NCBI GenBank assembly: GCA_964589625.1
Contig: CAZPSH010000001.1
Location: forward strand, 130,645 to 194,644
DNA: 64,000 bases
Origin: JBFLVU01 sp964589625
Lineage (GTDB): Bacteria > Acidobacteriota > UBA4820 > DSQY01
Reading direction: 5' to 3'
Part shown: positions 49,748 to 59,318 of the stretch, in pieces
Numbering within the stretch: position 1 is the stretch's first letter
How the letters are laid out: every line of letters starts with the position of its first letter
Translations under genes and position numbers: made by a program
The notes under the pieces: model-generated
Seen by the model: the letters and a program-made list of their open reading frames with translations, nothing else
The model's database searches: none
What the model was told of the DNA's origin: nothing

Positions 49748-52700
49748 ATGGCGGAACAAAGCATGAAAGGTATACGCAGCTACTTCAGGGGTTCACGCCT
49801 CCCCGCCTCCCTGGCCGGCCTCGCCGCCGGAGTCCTCCTCCTGGGTGCTTGCGCTCTTCTCTGGATCGGGTACCTGGCCCCCCGCGTGGAGAGGCACCAC
49901 TCCGCCGGCGCCCTCGCGCCGGGAGAAGCTCAAGGGGAGGGAGCCAGGATCGAGAAGACGGCCTTCTTGGCCATCGGATGGCTCCTTTCTCTGACCGGCG
50001 GACTCGCCACGTATCTCCTCGTGAACCGCCAACGCCGACTGGAGGCCCACGTTGAGGAGGCGGTCCGCGACGCCCGCAACCTGAACGAAAGACTGGAGGC
50101 GCAGCTCGCGGCACGGCGCGAGACGGAAGCGCGATTCACCGCGTTCATGAGCCACCTGCCCGGCATGGCATTCATCCGGGACGCCCGGGGTCTTTACGTT
50201 TGGACCAGCGGGGGCTGGTGCCGGGAGACGGGCCTTCCCGCGGAGGAGGTGCCGGGGCTCTCGCCCTCGGCGGTCTTCCCGGACGTTGTGGCCCGGGACT
50301 TTCTCGACCTCGATCGCAGGGTTTTGGAGGAGCAAAGGTCCCTCCGGCAGGAGTTTGCGCTTCCGGGGCCCGACGGTTATAAATTCTGGACCGAGACGGT
50401 CTTTCCGATCCCCGTGCCCGGCGGAAGCGAGCCCCTCGTAGGCGGAATCGCCCTCGATATCACCGGCTTGAAAAGGGCCCAGGCCGAATTGCGGGAATCC
50501 GAACGCCGGCACCGGGAGCTCTTCGAGGGAAGCCTGGCGGGCGTCTTCTCCACAACGGTGGAGGGAGAGATTCTCGCCTGCAACGACGCCTGCGCGCGGC
50601 TCTTCGGCCTGCCCTCGGCGGAGGAGGCAAAGAAGCACTCGGCCTGGGAGGGATACTTCGACCTCGATGCCCGGCGCGCCTTCCTCGATGCCCTCCGCGC
50701 CTCCGGTTCCGTCAACGGCCATGAAATGGCCGTTCGAAGGCTGGACGGCGCCACTCTCTGGATCCTCGTGACCGCCAAGCTCGAGAAAGACGAGCGTGGC
50801 CGCCTCGTCGTGTCCGGAACTCTGGTCGACATCACGGAACGCAGACTCGCCGAGAAAGCGCTTCGGGAGTCCGAAGCCTGTTTCCAGGCCTTCCTGGCCC
50901 GCGTGCCCGGCGTCGTCTTCATCCGCGACGCCAACGGACGTTACGTTTACGTCAATGAGGCCTGGGAGGCGCTGAGCGGACTGCCCTCGCAGGAGGTCCT
51001 CGGCAAGACGCCCGCAGATCTCTTCCCCCATGAAACGGCGCTCCGCATCCTCGAAGAAGACGCTCGGACCCTGGCCGGCCGGGTCCAGGTTTGGGAGGAG
51101 GAGCCCGAGGAGGTGGGGGGCCGCACACGGTATTTCTCCTGCTCCAAGTTTCCCCTCCCTTGCGGCGAAGGCCGCCCTCCGCGGGTGGCGGGCATCAGCG
51201 TCGACATCACCGACCGCAAGAGCGCCCAGGAGTCCCTCCGTGCCTTCGTGGACCACATCCCGGGCCCCGCCTTCCTCCGCGACGCCGAAGGGAGGTATGT
51301 CTATGTAAACGAGGCCTGGGAAGGCCTCATGAAACTGGAGCGAAAGGACGTCCTGGGGAAGACCCCCGGAGACCTGTTCCCTCCGGAGCTGGCGGAGCCC
51401 ATCGAGGCCGAGGACCGGAGTGCGCGGGAGGGACGCCACCTCGAGTGGCAGGAGGAGGCCCAGGAGTTCGACGGCCAAATCCGCTTTTTCTCCTGCTCCA
51501 AGTTCCCCCTCGGGGCCGTCCCCTGCGAGATCCCCTTCGTCGGAGGGATCTCGGTGGATGTGACCGACCGGCGAAGGGCCCTGGATGCCCTTCGTGAATC
51601 CGAGCGCTACTTCCGGGACCTCTTCGAGTGCGCCCACGACCCCATTTTGATCTTTGACCCCGAATCAGAGGCGATCCTGGACGCCAACCAGCGCGCCGTC
51701 GAGGTCTACGGCTTCCCCCGGGAGGAGTTGCTCGGGCTTTCCCTGGAGACCCTGACCCTTGACCTTCTGCGCGGGAAGGACGCCATCCGTCGGACCCTTG
51801 CCGCGGGCGCCAACCTGGAATTCGAAACGGCCCACAGGCGCAAGGACGGCCGCCTTCTCTCCATCGAGGCCAACGCGGCGGTCATCACCTTCAGGGGACG
51901 CCCGGCCATCCTCACCATCAACCGCGACGTGACGAGACGCCGGGAGGCGGAGCAAGCCCTGGCGGAGTCCGAGAGACGCTACCGGCTCCTCTTCGAGCGG
52001 AACTTGGCCGGCGTGTACCGGGCGCGCATGGACGGATCGCTCATCGAGTGCAACCAAGCCTTTGCGCGCCTCTTCGGTTTCACATCGCCCGAGGAGGTGA
52101 TGCAGGCCTCCAGTCACCGGTTCACCGCCCGGAGCGAGGACTACGAGGCCTTTCGGGCCAGGCTCCTTCGGGACGGCGCCGTCACCGACCACGAGGTGCA
52201 GACCCGGCGCAAGGACGGGAGCCTCTTCCGCATCCTCGAAAACGCCGTCCTCGTGCGCGAGCCGGGGCAAGAGCCTTACCTGGAGGGCACCCTCATTGAT
52301 GTAACCGGCCAGCGGCGGCGCGCGCAGGTCGAGGCCCGGGCGCGGCAACTCGAAGCCCTCGGGAAGATTGCCCAGGGGCTCGCCCACGAGGTCCGCAATC
52401 CCCTCTTCGCCATCCAGGTCAACTTGTCGGCCCTTCGCCGGCTCATCCCAGCGTCCCCTGAAGGCGAGACGCACGTGGACCTGATGAACGAGAACGTCCA
52501 GAGGCTGGACCGCCTCATGCGGACCATGATGGAATTGAGCCTCTCCGTGGCCCCAGAGGAGATCGAGGCCGTTTCCCTCGGCCCCCTCGTGGAGCAGGCC
52601 GTCCAGGAGGCCCGCTCCCAGGAGCCCGGGCGGGCCGAGCGGGTGGAGATACGCGTGAGCCTTCCCCAAACCGCCCCAACCCTGTGGGCCGCGCCGAAGA

Positions 52701-53035
52701 AGGTCGCCCTGGCCCTCTCCCACCTGATCGCCAATGCGCTTACGGCCTCCCCGGAGGGCGCAACGGTCATCGTGAAAGGCCAGGTGGACGGAGGGCAGGT
52801 GCGCGTGCTGGTGGAGGACGCGGGGCACGGGATCCCGGTCGCAAAGGCGGATCGGCTCTTCGAGCCCTTTTTCACGACCCGCCAGGGACGCTCCGGGCTC
52901 GGCCTGACCCTGGCCCGCCACTACGCCCAAATCCACGGGGGATCCCTCATCGCGAGGAACAATGCCGACCGGGGGGCGACCTTCGTCCTGCAGTTCCCCC
53001 TGGACTGCCGTCCGTCCCCGCCGCCCGAAGGCTAA
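49748..53035 (+). CDS. Membrane-bound multi-PAS sensor histidine kinase
   Basis: A 1095-residue kinase. Two membrane helices (about 18-38 and 75-95) with a short periplasmic loop. Six PAS domains follow, recognisable from MSHLPGMAFIRDARGLYVW, LFEGSLAGVFSTTVEGEILA, FLARVPGVVFIRDANGRYVY, FVDHIPGPAFLRDAEGRYVY, LFECAHDPILIFDPESEAIL and LFERNLAGVYRARMDGSLIE. The HisKA H-box is GLAHEVRNPLFAIQ (near 880), and the ATPase has LSHLIANALTASPEG (N), VEDAGHGIP (G1) and GRSGLGLTLARHYA (G2). PAS3 and PAS4 are near-duplicates. No response regulator gene is adjacent. Confidence 0.92.
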   Translation: MAEQSMKGIRSYFRGSRLPASLAGLAAGVLLLGACALLWIGYLAPRVERHHSAGALAPGEAQGEGARIEKTAFLAIGWLLSLTGGLATYLLVNRQRRLEAHVEEAVRDARNLNERLEAQLAARRETEARFTAFMSHLPGMAFIRDARGLYVWTSGGWCRETGLPAEEVPGLSPSAVFPDVVARDFLDLDRRVLEEQRSLRQEFALPGPDGYKFWTETVFPIPVPGGSEPLVGGIALDITGLKRAQAELRESERRHRELFEGSLAGVFSTTVEGEILACNDACARLFGLPSAEEAKKHSAWEGYFDLDARRAFLDALRASGSVNGHEMAVRRLDGATLWILVTAKLEKDERGRLVVSGTLVDITERRLAEKALRESEACFQAFLARVPGVVFIRDANGRYVYVNEAWEALSGLPSQEVLGKTPADLFPHETALRILEEDARTLAGRVQVWEEEPEEVGGRTRYFSCSKFPLPCGEGRPPRVAGISVDITDRKSAQESLRAFVDHIPGPAFLRDAEGRYVYVNEAWEGLMKLERKDVLGKTPGDLFPPELAEPIEAEDRSAREGRHLEWQEEAQEFDGQIRFFSCSKFPLGAVPCEIPFVGGISVDVTDRRRALDALRESERYFRDLFECAHDPILIFDPESEAILDANQRAVEVYGFPREELLGLSLETLTLDLLRGKDAIRRTLAAGANLEFETAHRRKDGRLLSIEANAAVITFRGRPAILTINRDVTRRREAEQALAESERRYRLLFERNLAGVYRARMDGSLIECNQAFARLFGFTSPEEVMQASSHRFTARSEDYEAFRARLLRDGAVTDHEVQTRRKDGSLFRILENAVLVREPGQEPYLEGTLIDVTGQRRRAQVEARARQLEALGKIAQGLAHEVRNPLFAIQVNLSALRRLIPASPEGETHVDLMNENVQRLDRLMRTMMELSLSVAPEEIEAVSLGPLVEQAVQEARSQEPGRAERVEIRVSLPQTAPTLWAAPKKVALALSHLIANALTASPEGATVIVKGQVDGGQVRVLVEDAGHGIPVAKADRLFEPFFTTRQGRSGLGLTLARHYAQIHGGSLIARNNADRGATFVLQFPLDCRPSPPPEG

Positions 53036-55935
53036 CGGCCCCTTTCCTTCTCCGCGATCCCCCACCCGTTCACGGGGATGCGAAGCAGGCCGCCGGACCG
53101 GTCGCGGACCAAGACGTGCCCCTCCTGAAGACCCTTCCGGAAGAGGCGCCCCGTGAGGGCCACGTCCTGTCGGCAATAGGACTCGATGAGGTCGAAGCGA
53201 CCCTCCTTGAACCACGCCACCGACTGAACTCCGTCGGCGCTCTTGCCCTCGCCGAAGTTGGCCTCCCCCAGGGAGGCCAGGGAAACCCGGAAGCCCATTC
53301 TCTTCCTCAGCACCTTCAGGAGGTCCAAGGTCTTGACCTTGTGCAGGTCCAAGTCCGTGTAGGGCTGGAGGACCGCCAGATCGAAGCCGTCCACGTTGAA
53401 GCCCACCACAAGCGGCGCGGCCAGAAGGTCCTCCACGAGTGCGCCGGCCTCTTCCTCGAAATAGGTGCGCCAACGGTCCCGGTCCAGGTCCCAGGTCACG
53501 CCCAGGGCCAGACGCATGGCCGCAATGTGACCCCAACCCCCCACTTCGGCGGCGAGGCGCTGGGTTTCGAGATCGAAGACCAAGCGCCCAGGGGGCAAGG
53601 AGGGGGGCTTCCTCCTTCGATTCGTGCCCGGCATCGCGGAGAGATCCACGGGTTTTGCATCCCCCGCATTTAGATCCTCCATCCCGAGAAGGATCGAGCA
53701 GACGAGACGGGCCGCCTCCTTGTCGAGGGGCTTGTTTCCGGAGCCGCACTTGGGGGACTGGACGCATCCCGGGCAACCGGTCTCACAGGGGCAACCCCGC
53801 AGGAGGTCGGCGGTGGCGTGGAGGAGATCCTCGAAGAGCCCGTAGCCTTTCCTGCAAAGACCCACTCCACCGGGATAGCCGTCGTAGAGAAATACGGCCG
53901 GCCCGCCCGTCTGCGGATGGAGGGGGTAGGAAATGCCGCCGAGATCCCACCGGTCCGAGAGGGCCTTGAGGGGAAACATGCCGATGAGGGCGTGCTCGAA
54001 GGCATGGATGCCTCCCATGAAGTGCAATCCCCTTCCCGCGGCGGCGGGCTCCGAGCCGGGCGGGAGGACGACCCAGAAGCCCTCCGTCTCGAAGACGATG
54101 GGGGGCGCCTCGAGGGGATGCTCCGACAGCGTTTCGCCTCCACTCAGGCTCTTCTTCACGAAAGAGGTGATGTGCTCCGTGACCTTGAGGCGGCCCAGGC
54201 ACAGCTCCGCCGGCCCCGTCCTCCGTCGGTCCAGCACCTCAAGGATTTCGGTTTCCTTGTCCCCCCGCGCCTCGGTGTAGTAGTCCGCATCCGAGGGCCG
54301 GGCCACGGCCTTCAAGTCCTTGTGCGATAGCGTCACGATCTCGTAACTCTGGCCCTGGTGGAGGTACACCGCGCCCGCGTGGCACTCCCGGTGAACCCGC
54401 ACTCCATCCACTGTCCCGATGGCCTTTCCCGAGGGATCCACGATGCGGTAGCTCTCCCCGATCCCCCGGAGGCTCATGTCCCGGTGGGGTGAACGGTGCA
54501 GGGTGTGCCAGGCCGTGCCCTCCGCGTCCAGAAGGAGGTCGCCCGCCTCCGCCAGGTCTTCCAGGATGCAGCGGTGGAGCCCCTCGGCGGGGAACTCCGC
54601 ATCCGCAAGAGGCACCTCCCGCGCCGCGCACAGGAGGTGGGGCGGGAGGAGAAGGGGGTTTTCCGGGTCGAGTACCGCCTCCTCCAAGGGACGGGTCAAC
54701 AGGCGATCGGGGTGGGTCACGAAGTACTGGTCCAAGGCGTCGGGCATGGCGATGAGAAAGACCGCCGCCTCTCCGCTCCCCCGCCCCGCCCGGCCCATGC
54801 GCTGAAAGAGGGAGACGAGGGACCCTGGATAGCCCACGAGGACGCACGCGTCGAGCCCGCCCACGTCGATTCCCACCTCCATGGCCGAGGTGCTCACCAC
54901 CCCCTTGAGGGATCCGTCGAAGAAGGCGGCCTCGATGCGCCTCCTCTCTGAGGGGAGAAATCCGGCGCGATAAGACGAGACGCTCTTTCGGTAGGACCGG
55001 TCCCTTCGGCACAGCCACGAGTACAGAAGTTCGGTGACTCGACGGGCCTTGGTGAATGTGAGCGTTTTCCGCTCCTCCTTCAGGAGCCGGTCCATGACCT
55101 CCACGGCCAGGGTGTAGGGGCTCCCCTCCGTTGCGAGCAGGTGGAGTCGGCGCGGGGGCCTCGGGGCCCCGCTCTCCTCGAGAACAAGGGCCTCCCGCCC
55201 GGTGAGGGCGCGGAAGAACCCGCCGGCGTCGGACAAGGTGGCCGATGTTGCCACCCACCGGGATTGGGCGCCCGCGCGGTCCAGCACCCGGCCCAGTCTC
55301 CACAAGAGGTGATGGACGTTGGCCCCGAAGATCCCCCTGTACACGTGAGCTTCGTCGAGAACCACCAGGGAGAGTCGCCGAAACCACGCCTCCCAGTTCT
55401 CACGGAATGCCAGGAAGGCAAGGTGGAGCATGTCCGGGTTGGTGATGAGGACGGGCGGAGGGTCCTTTTGGAGTTCCTTGCGACGGGCGCTCCCCGTGTC
55501 CCCATCGTACACCGCGGCTCGGAATCCGGCCATTCCGAGGGCTTCCGCGAAGCCGTTGATCTTGCCGCACTGATCCTGTGCTAGGGCCTTGTAGGGGTAG
55601 AGAAAAAGAAAGCGCCGCGAGGAGTCCTCGAGCCAGGCGTTGAGGGCGTACAGCTGGTAGACCAGGCTCTTGCCGCTGGCCGTAGGCGTGCTGACCATCA
55701 GGTCGCGGCCGGCAAGCAGACCCTCGAGCCCCCGCGCCTGGTGGGTGAAGAGGCCCTTCACACCCGCCCGGGCCAGTCCTGCCCTCAGGTCCTCGCGCAA
55801 TTGCGACGGAGGCGCCTCAAGGGTGCCCGGGGAAGCGGGCAGATCGAAGGTGGCTTTCACGTTCTCCCGAAATCGGGGATCCGCGGCGGGCTCCCAAAGG
55901 AAGGAGCGGGGAGCGGTGCGGGGGGGACGGGCCAT
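53032..55935 (-). CDS. MrfA-like DUF1998 helicase fused to a MrfB-like DEDD exonuclease
   Basis: A 967-residue single chain. Residues about 50-480 are a superfamily 2 helicase: STPTASGKSLVYQL (Walker A), VVLDEAHVYRGIFG (DEAH), ATSATLSDAGG, and QRMGRAGRGSGEA (motif VI). Residues about 500-750 are the DUF1998/MrfA C-terminal region with the cysteine cluster RGCPCETGCPGCVQSPKCG. Residues about 780-967 are an RNase H-like 3'-5' exonuclease: LVFDLETQ, GFNVDGFDLAVL and ESYCRQDVALTGRL (DEDDy-type, with the Y-x3-D motif), as in YprB/MrfB. In Bacillus these are separate genes acting together in repair of mitomycin lesions. Confidence 0.85.
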   Translation of the reverse strand: MARPPRTAPRSFLWEPAADPRFRENVKATFDLPASPGTLEAPPSQLREDLRAGLARAGVKGLFTHQARGLEGLLAGRDLMVSTPTASGKSLVYQLYALNAWLEDSSRRFLFLYPYKALAQDQCGKINGFAEALGMAGFRAAVYDGDTGSARRKELQKDPPPVLITNPDMLHLAFLAFRENWEAWFRRLSLVVLDEAHVYRGIFGANVHHLLWRLGRVLDRAGAQSRWVATSATLSDAGGFFRALTGREALVLEESGAPRPPRRLHLLATEGSPYTLAVEVMDRLLKEERKTLTFTKARRVTELLYSWLCRRDRSYRKSVSSYRAGFLPSERRRIEAAFFDGSLKGVVSTSAMEVGIDVGGLDACVLVGYPGSLVSLFQRMGRAGRGSGEAAVFLIAMPDALDQYFVTHPDRLLTRPLEEAVLDPENPLLLPPHLLCAAREVPLADAEFPAEGLHRCILEDLAEAGDLLLDAEGTAWHTLHRSPHRDMSLRGIGESYRIVDPSGKAIGTVDGVRVHRECHAGAVYLHQGQSYEIVTLSHKDLKAVARPSDADYYTEARGDKETEILEVLDRRRTGPAELCLGRLKVTEHITSFVKKSLSGGETLSEHPLEAPPIVFETEGFWVVLPPGSEPAAAGRGLHFMGGIHAFEHALIGMFPLKALSDRWDLGGISYPLHPQTGGPAVFLYDGYPGGVGLCRKGYGLFEDLLHATADLLRGCPCETGCPGCVQSPKCGSGNKPLDKEAARLVCSILLGMEDLNAGDAKPVDLSAMPGTNRRRKPPSLPPGRLVFDLETQRLAAEVGGWGHIAAMRLALGVTWDLDRDRWRTYFEEEAGALVEDLLAAPLVVGFNVDGFDLAVLQPYTDLDLHKVKTLDLLKVLRKRMGFRVSLASLGEANFGEGKSADGVQSVAWFKEGRFDLIESYCRQDVALTGRLFRKGLQEGHVLVRDRSGGLLRIPVNGWGIAEKERGR

Positions 55936-55956
55936 TGGGCTTCCTGGCCGGCGGCC

Positions 55957-56400
55957 CTACCAGGCCTCTCCGGCCCGGACCTTGCGGAGGTAGTGGATGT
56001 CCTTCCGAAGAACGTAGCCCTCCCGCTGAAAAAGGGCCAGGCTGGGACCGTTCCAGTCCTCGATGAGGCAGGCGACGATGCCGCGGCCCCGCCTTTCGAA
56101 GGCCTCTTCGCAAGCGGCGATGAGGCGCGCGCCGATACCCGCCCTCCGAAAGGAAGGGGCAACGGCGAGCCGGTTGATCCACCCCTTCCGCCCGTCGTCC
56201 GTTCCCAAAACGACACCGACCAGCGCGCCTCCGACGTAGGCGCCCAGGAGAAAGGCGCTGCCCGTGGCCAGCTCCTCCTCCATCCGTTCCACGGAGTCCC
56301 GGCCCTCCGGATGAAAGGGAAGGTCTGCCTCTGTCCACAAGCGATGGACCGCCGGGATATCCTGCGGGCCCAGCGCCTGGACGATGGCTCCCTCGCTCAT
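55957..56400 (-). CDS. GNAT-family N-acetyltransferase
   Basis: A 147-residue single GNAT domain. The acetyl-CoA pyrophosphate loop is RRAGIGARLIAACEE (about 85-99, matching Q/RxxGxG/A), preceded by GWINRLAVAPSFR and followed by DWNGPSLALFQREGYVL. ATG 56400 is chosen by homology; upstream frame lacks it. It lies 16 bp after tusA and 21 bp before the helicase-exonuclease gene, in the same unit. The acceptor is unknown. Confidence 0.88.
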   Translation of the reverse strand: MSEGAIVQALGPQDIPAVHRLWTEADLPFHPEGRDSVERMEEELATGSAFLLGAYVGGALVGVVLGTDDGRKGWINRLAVAPSFRRAGIGARLIAACEEAFERRGRGIVACLIEDWNGPSLALFQREGYVLRKDIHYLRKVRAGEAW

Positions 56401-56416
56401 CACGTGGCCCTCCGTC

Positions 56417-56677
56417 CTAGCGTGACTTCCGAATAAAGGACCGGACCGTCCGGCCCTCTTGCACGAATCCCGCCCACTCGTGCCCTGCGCTCCTGCAGAA
56501 CGCCGGTAGGTCGGCCTTGACACCCTGGTCGTCCGCCAGCACCTCGAGCACCTGGCCCGGGGCCATGGCCTTCAGCGCCTCCGCGACCCGAACCACGGGA
56601 AGGGGGCACAGGAGCCCCAGGCAGTCGAGATGCGCGTCACCAGAGCCTGGGCTGGGGATCAGCGCCGCCCGCGTCAT
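56417..56677 (-). CDS. tusA: TusA-family sulfurtransferase
   Basis: An 86-residue TusA-like protein. The family motif is LDCLGLLCPLPVVRVAEAL with the active-site Cys24 in CPLP and the sulfur-site Cys19 nearby; the second strand is LEVLADDQGVKADLPAFCRS. ATG 56677 has an AAAGGAGG site 8 bp upstream. Its start lies 41 bp inside the 3' end of the HD-domain gene. TusA members carry persulfide sulfur for tRNA thiolation or other sulfur transfer. Confidence 0.9.
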   Translation of the reverse strand: MTRAALIPSPGSGDAHLDCLGLLCPLPVVRVAEALKAMAPGQVLEVLADDQGVKADLPAFCRSAGHEWAGFVQEGRTVRSFIRKSR

Positions 56678-57710
56678 CGTCCCTGCCTCCTTTCTTCCCA
56701 AGTCCGGAGGCATCCCCCTCCTCGGAGGCGTCGCCCGGCCGGATGCGGTAGTAGCTTTTCTTGAGGGGATTTTCCCGTCCCGACGTGAACGGACCGCTGT
56801 TCTCACCCGCCTTCTCCAGCGCTGTGAGGCAGTTCTGGACCTTGGCGTCGAGGTTGTCCAGGTGGTGAAAGAAGACGGCTTCCGGGGTCTGGGGGTCCAC
56901 GGGGCTCCCGAACCCCTCGGAGCGTTCCCCCTGGTGGCTCAGGACCAGGTGTACGAGGTGCCGCCGCTTCTCTAGGGGAAAGCCCGGAAGCGAGTCGCAG
57001 AGCCGCTCCACCAAGCGCGCCCCCATGTAGATGTGGCCCAGGAGCTTTCCGTCCGTCGTGTACTCGAATCCCGGCTCGCTGGAGATTTCCACCGCCTTCC
57101 CTGCATCGTGAAGGAAACACCCGCAGAGCAAGAGGTCCGCGTCGAGCCCTGGGTAGTTCGGCGCCAGGATCCTCACGCCCCGCGCCAGGCTCAAAGAGTG
57201 CTCCATCAGGCCGCCCACCCAAGCGTGATGGATGGACTTGGCGGCGGGAGCCTGCCGGAACGCGGCAAAGTGTTCATCGGCCCGAAAGGCCTTCAGGAGA
57301 CGGACGCAGTCCCGGTCCTTCATGCGCGACAGGATCTTCTCGAACTCCTCGGCCATCTCCGCCTCGGTCCGCCGGCTTCGGGGCGAGAAGAGGCCGGGGT
57401 TCACCGCCTCCCCCACCACGGGCTCCACGGCGCCGAGCGTGAGCTGAAGAGCCCCCTGAAAGGCATCCACCCGGGCCCAGACCTTGAGGGGGCGTCCGGG
57501 CCGAAGGATTCCCAAGTACTCTCGAACCCGGCCCTTTCTGCCTTCGAAGCTATCCCACAGCTTCGAGGGCAGACTTCCCGAGGCGTCCTGGAAGATTCCC
57601 TCCCAATAGGGGTCCCCGGACTTCGTCTGCCGGACTTGGCCCGAAACAAGCCACAGGATTCCTCGGAACTCGGTTCCCTCGGTGAGTTCCGCCAGCGGCA
57701 TCGCGTCCAT
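56637..57710 (-). CDS. yhaM: YhaM-like 3'-5' exoribonuclease (OB + HD domain)
   Basis: A 357-residue protein. The N-terminal OB fold (about 1-110) has GTEFRGILWLVSGQVRQTKS and LWDSFEGRKG; the HD domain has SIHHAWVGGLMEHSLSLARG (HH and EH) and GCFLHDAGKAVEIS (HD) with the later LVLSHQGERS. This arrangement matches YhaM/CBF1-type exoribonucleases that trim short nucleic-acid fragments. The C-terminus is extended, Gly/Asp-rich and overlaps tusA. ATG 57710 has GGGAGG upstream; the gene starts a four-gene unit with tusA, GNAT and the helicase-nuclease. Confidence 0.85.
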   Translation of the reverse strand: MDAMPLAELTEGTEFRGILWLVSGQVRQTKSGDPYWEGIFQDASGSLPSKLWDSFEGRKGRVREYLGILRPGRPLKVWARVDAFQGALQLTLGAVEPVVGEAVNPGLFSPRSRRTEAEMAEEFEKILSRMKDRDCVRLLKAFRADEHFAAFRQAPAAKSIHHAWVGGLMEHSLSLARGVRILAPNYPGLDADLLLCGCFLHDAGKAVEISSEPGFEYTTDGKLLGHIYMGARLVERLCDSLPGFPLEKRRHLVHLVLSHQGERSEGFGSPVDPQTPEAVFFHHLDNLDAKVQNCLTALEKAGENSGPFTSGRENPLKKSYYRIRPGDASEEGDASGLGKKGGRDDDAGGADPQPRLW

Positions 57711-57940
57711 CGCGTCCTCCCTTCGCAGTCTAGCCAAGGGGTGCCGTCGTGGCAAGGAGAAGAAGGAGCGTCGGCCGAACTCATGCGGGATGGGGATCGA
57801 GGGGGCGCCCCATCGAGCCTGCCGCCTGACCTGAAGGCATCGGGGATCGCGGGTCGCGGAATCCCCTCCACACCGCCGCCTTCCTCAAACAGCCGGGCCC
57901 TCATGTTGCGAGTCCCGCTAGGCCGTCCCATAATGACCCC

Positions 57941-58555
57941 ATGGGCGAGAAGGTGGACCGGGCCGGCTTTTTGCGCCGGCTCCTCTTCGTGGATTCGGGG
58001 ACGGAAGCCGCCCGGGCCTTCCGCGGCCAGGGACACGCCCTTTCGGGGCGCATCCCCTTCACCTTCCTCCGCCCCCCCGGCGCCCCGCTCGAACCCCAGT
58101 TTCTCTCCCAATGCACGCGCTGCGACCTCTGCCGGGAGGCCTGCCCGGAAAAGATCATCGTGCCCGCGCAGGAGCCCCTCATGGGGACGGGCAGTCCCGT
58201 CATCGCTCCGGACCTGGGGCCCTGCACCCTTTGCCTCAAGTGCATCGAGGCCTGCCCCGACGAGGCGCTTCTCCTAGATGAGGACCGCCGGATGGGAAGG
58301 GCGGTTTGGCACGCCGAGACGTGCCTCTCCTCCCGGATCGTCGCCTGCGTAAAGTGCGCGGAGGCTTGCCCAGTGGGCCCCTCGGCCATCCAAATCGTCC
58401 CTGGGAAGGGTGTGGACATCTTCCCGGACGGCTGCACCGGCTGCGGCTTCTGCGTCCGGGCTTGCCCCACCGATCCCAGGAGCCTCCACCTTCAGGGCCG
58501 ACCGCCCATGCCCCTCCGCGGGCATCCTCCCGTTCCACGGAGGCGCCGTGGCTGA
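57941..58555 (+). CDS. NapF/NapG-like polyferredoxin
   Basis: A 204-residue ferredoxin with four cysteine clusters: CTRCDLCREACP, CTLCLKCIEACP, a third (CLSSRIVACVKCAEACP) and CTGCGFCVRACP. The segment RIPFTFLRPPGAP is found in NapF/NapG-type maturation or electron-transfer proteins. No Tat or Sec signal, so it is likely cytoplasmic. The C-terminus is Arg/Pro-rich and overlaps the ABC ATPase gene by 8 bp. No nap or other reductase genes are near, so its redox partner is unknown. Confidence 0.82.
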   Translation: MGEKVDRAGFLRRLLFVDSGTEAARAFRGQGHALSGRIPFTFLRPPGAPLEPQFLSQCTRCDLCREACPEKIIVPAQEPLMGTGSPVIAPDLGPCTLCLKCIEACPDEALLLDEDRRMGRAVWHAETCLSSRIVACVKCAEACPVGPSAIQIVPGKGVDIFPDGCTGCGFCVRACPTDPRSLHLQGRPPMPLRGHPPVPRRRRG

Positions 58556-59318
58556 GATCCCCGCCCTCGCCATTCGAAATTTGAAGAAGTCCTACGGGCG
58601 TCTGGCGGCCGTATCCGACCTGACGCTTGAGGTGGCCCCGGGGGAGATTTACGCCTTTCTAGGGCCGAACGGCGCCGGCAAGACCACCACTCTCCGGACG
58701 GCGGCGGGTCTCCTCCTACCCGACGGGGGCTCCCTCCACGTCTGCGGGGAGCCCGTCGAGGCCGACTCCCTCCCCTTCCGCCGCCTAATGGCCTACGTCC
58801 CCGACCGCCCCTATCTGTACGAGAGGCTAACGGCGTGGGAGTACCTCGATTTCCTGGCCCGAGTCCGGGGCCTGAGCGGCTGGCAGGACCGGGCGCGGTC
58901 CTTCCTGGAGCGATTCCGACTGGAGTACTGGACCCACCAGCTCGTGGAGGGGTTTTCCCACGGAATGCGGCAGAAGCTCGTCCTCGTGGGGGCCCTGCTT
59001 CACCGGCCGCGCCTCCTCATGGTGGACGAACCCATGGTGGGGCTCGACCCCCGCTCCTCGAGGGACGTGCGGGATCTCTTCGGGCAACTTGCGGCGGAAG
59101 GAACGGGGCTCTTCCTCTCCACCCACTCTCTCGACATGGCGGCGGAGGTGGCCCACCGGATCGGGATCCTGCACCGGGGCCGCCTGGTGGCGGAGGGCGC
59201 CTTCGAAGACCTCCAGGCTCTGGCGAGCCGGCCGGGAAGTTCCCTGGAGGACATTTTTCTCACCCTCACGGAGGAGAAATGGGAAGAAGAGCCTGGGGCA
59301 GGTTTCGGGGCATCCTGA
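58548..59318 (+). CDS. ABC transporter ATP-binding protein
   Basis: A 256-residue CcmA/NatA-type ATPase. Walker A GPNGAGKTTTLRTAAGLLLP (near residue 40), the Q-loop region, signature FSHGMRQKL (variant of LSGGQ), Walker B LLMVDEPMVGLDPRS and the H-loop STHSLD. GTG 58548 is chosen because CACGGAGG lies upstream and homology begins there. It overlaps the ferredoxin and patatin genes. No membrane partner is adjacent, so its permease must be elsewhere or the protein works in another way. Confidence 0.85.
   Translation: MAEIPALAIRNLKKSYGRLAAVSDLTLEVAPGEIYAFLGPNGAGKTTTLRTAAGLLLPDGGSLHVCGEPVEADSLPFRRLMAYVPDRPYLYERLTAWEYLDFLARVRGLSGWQDRARSFLERFRLEYWTHQLVEGFSHGMRQKLVLVGALLHRPRLLMVDEPMVGLDPRSSRDVRDLFGQLAAEGTGLFLSTHSLDMAAEVAHRIGILHRGRLVAEGAFEDLQALASRPGSSLEDIFLTLTEEKWEEEPGAGFGAS

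Noticed and set aside
51665..53776. 703-codon minus-strand frame through the histidine kinase
   Set aside because: Gly/Pro/Arg-rich mirror of the kinase; no start signal and no motif.
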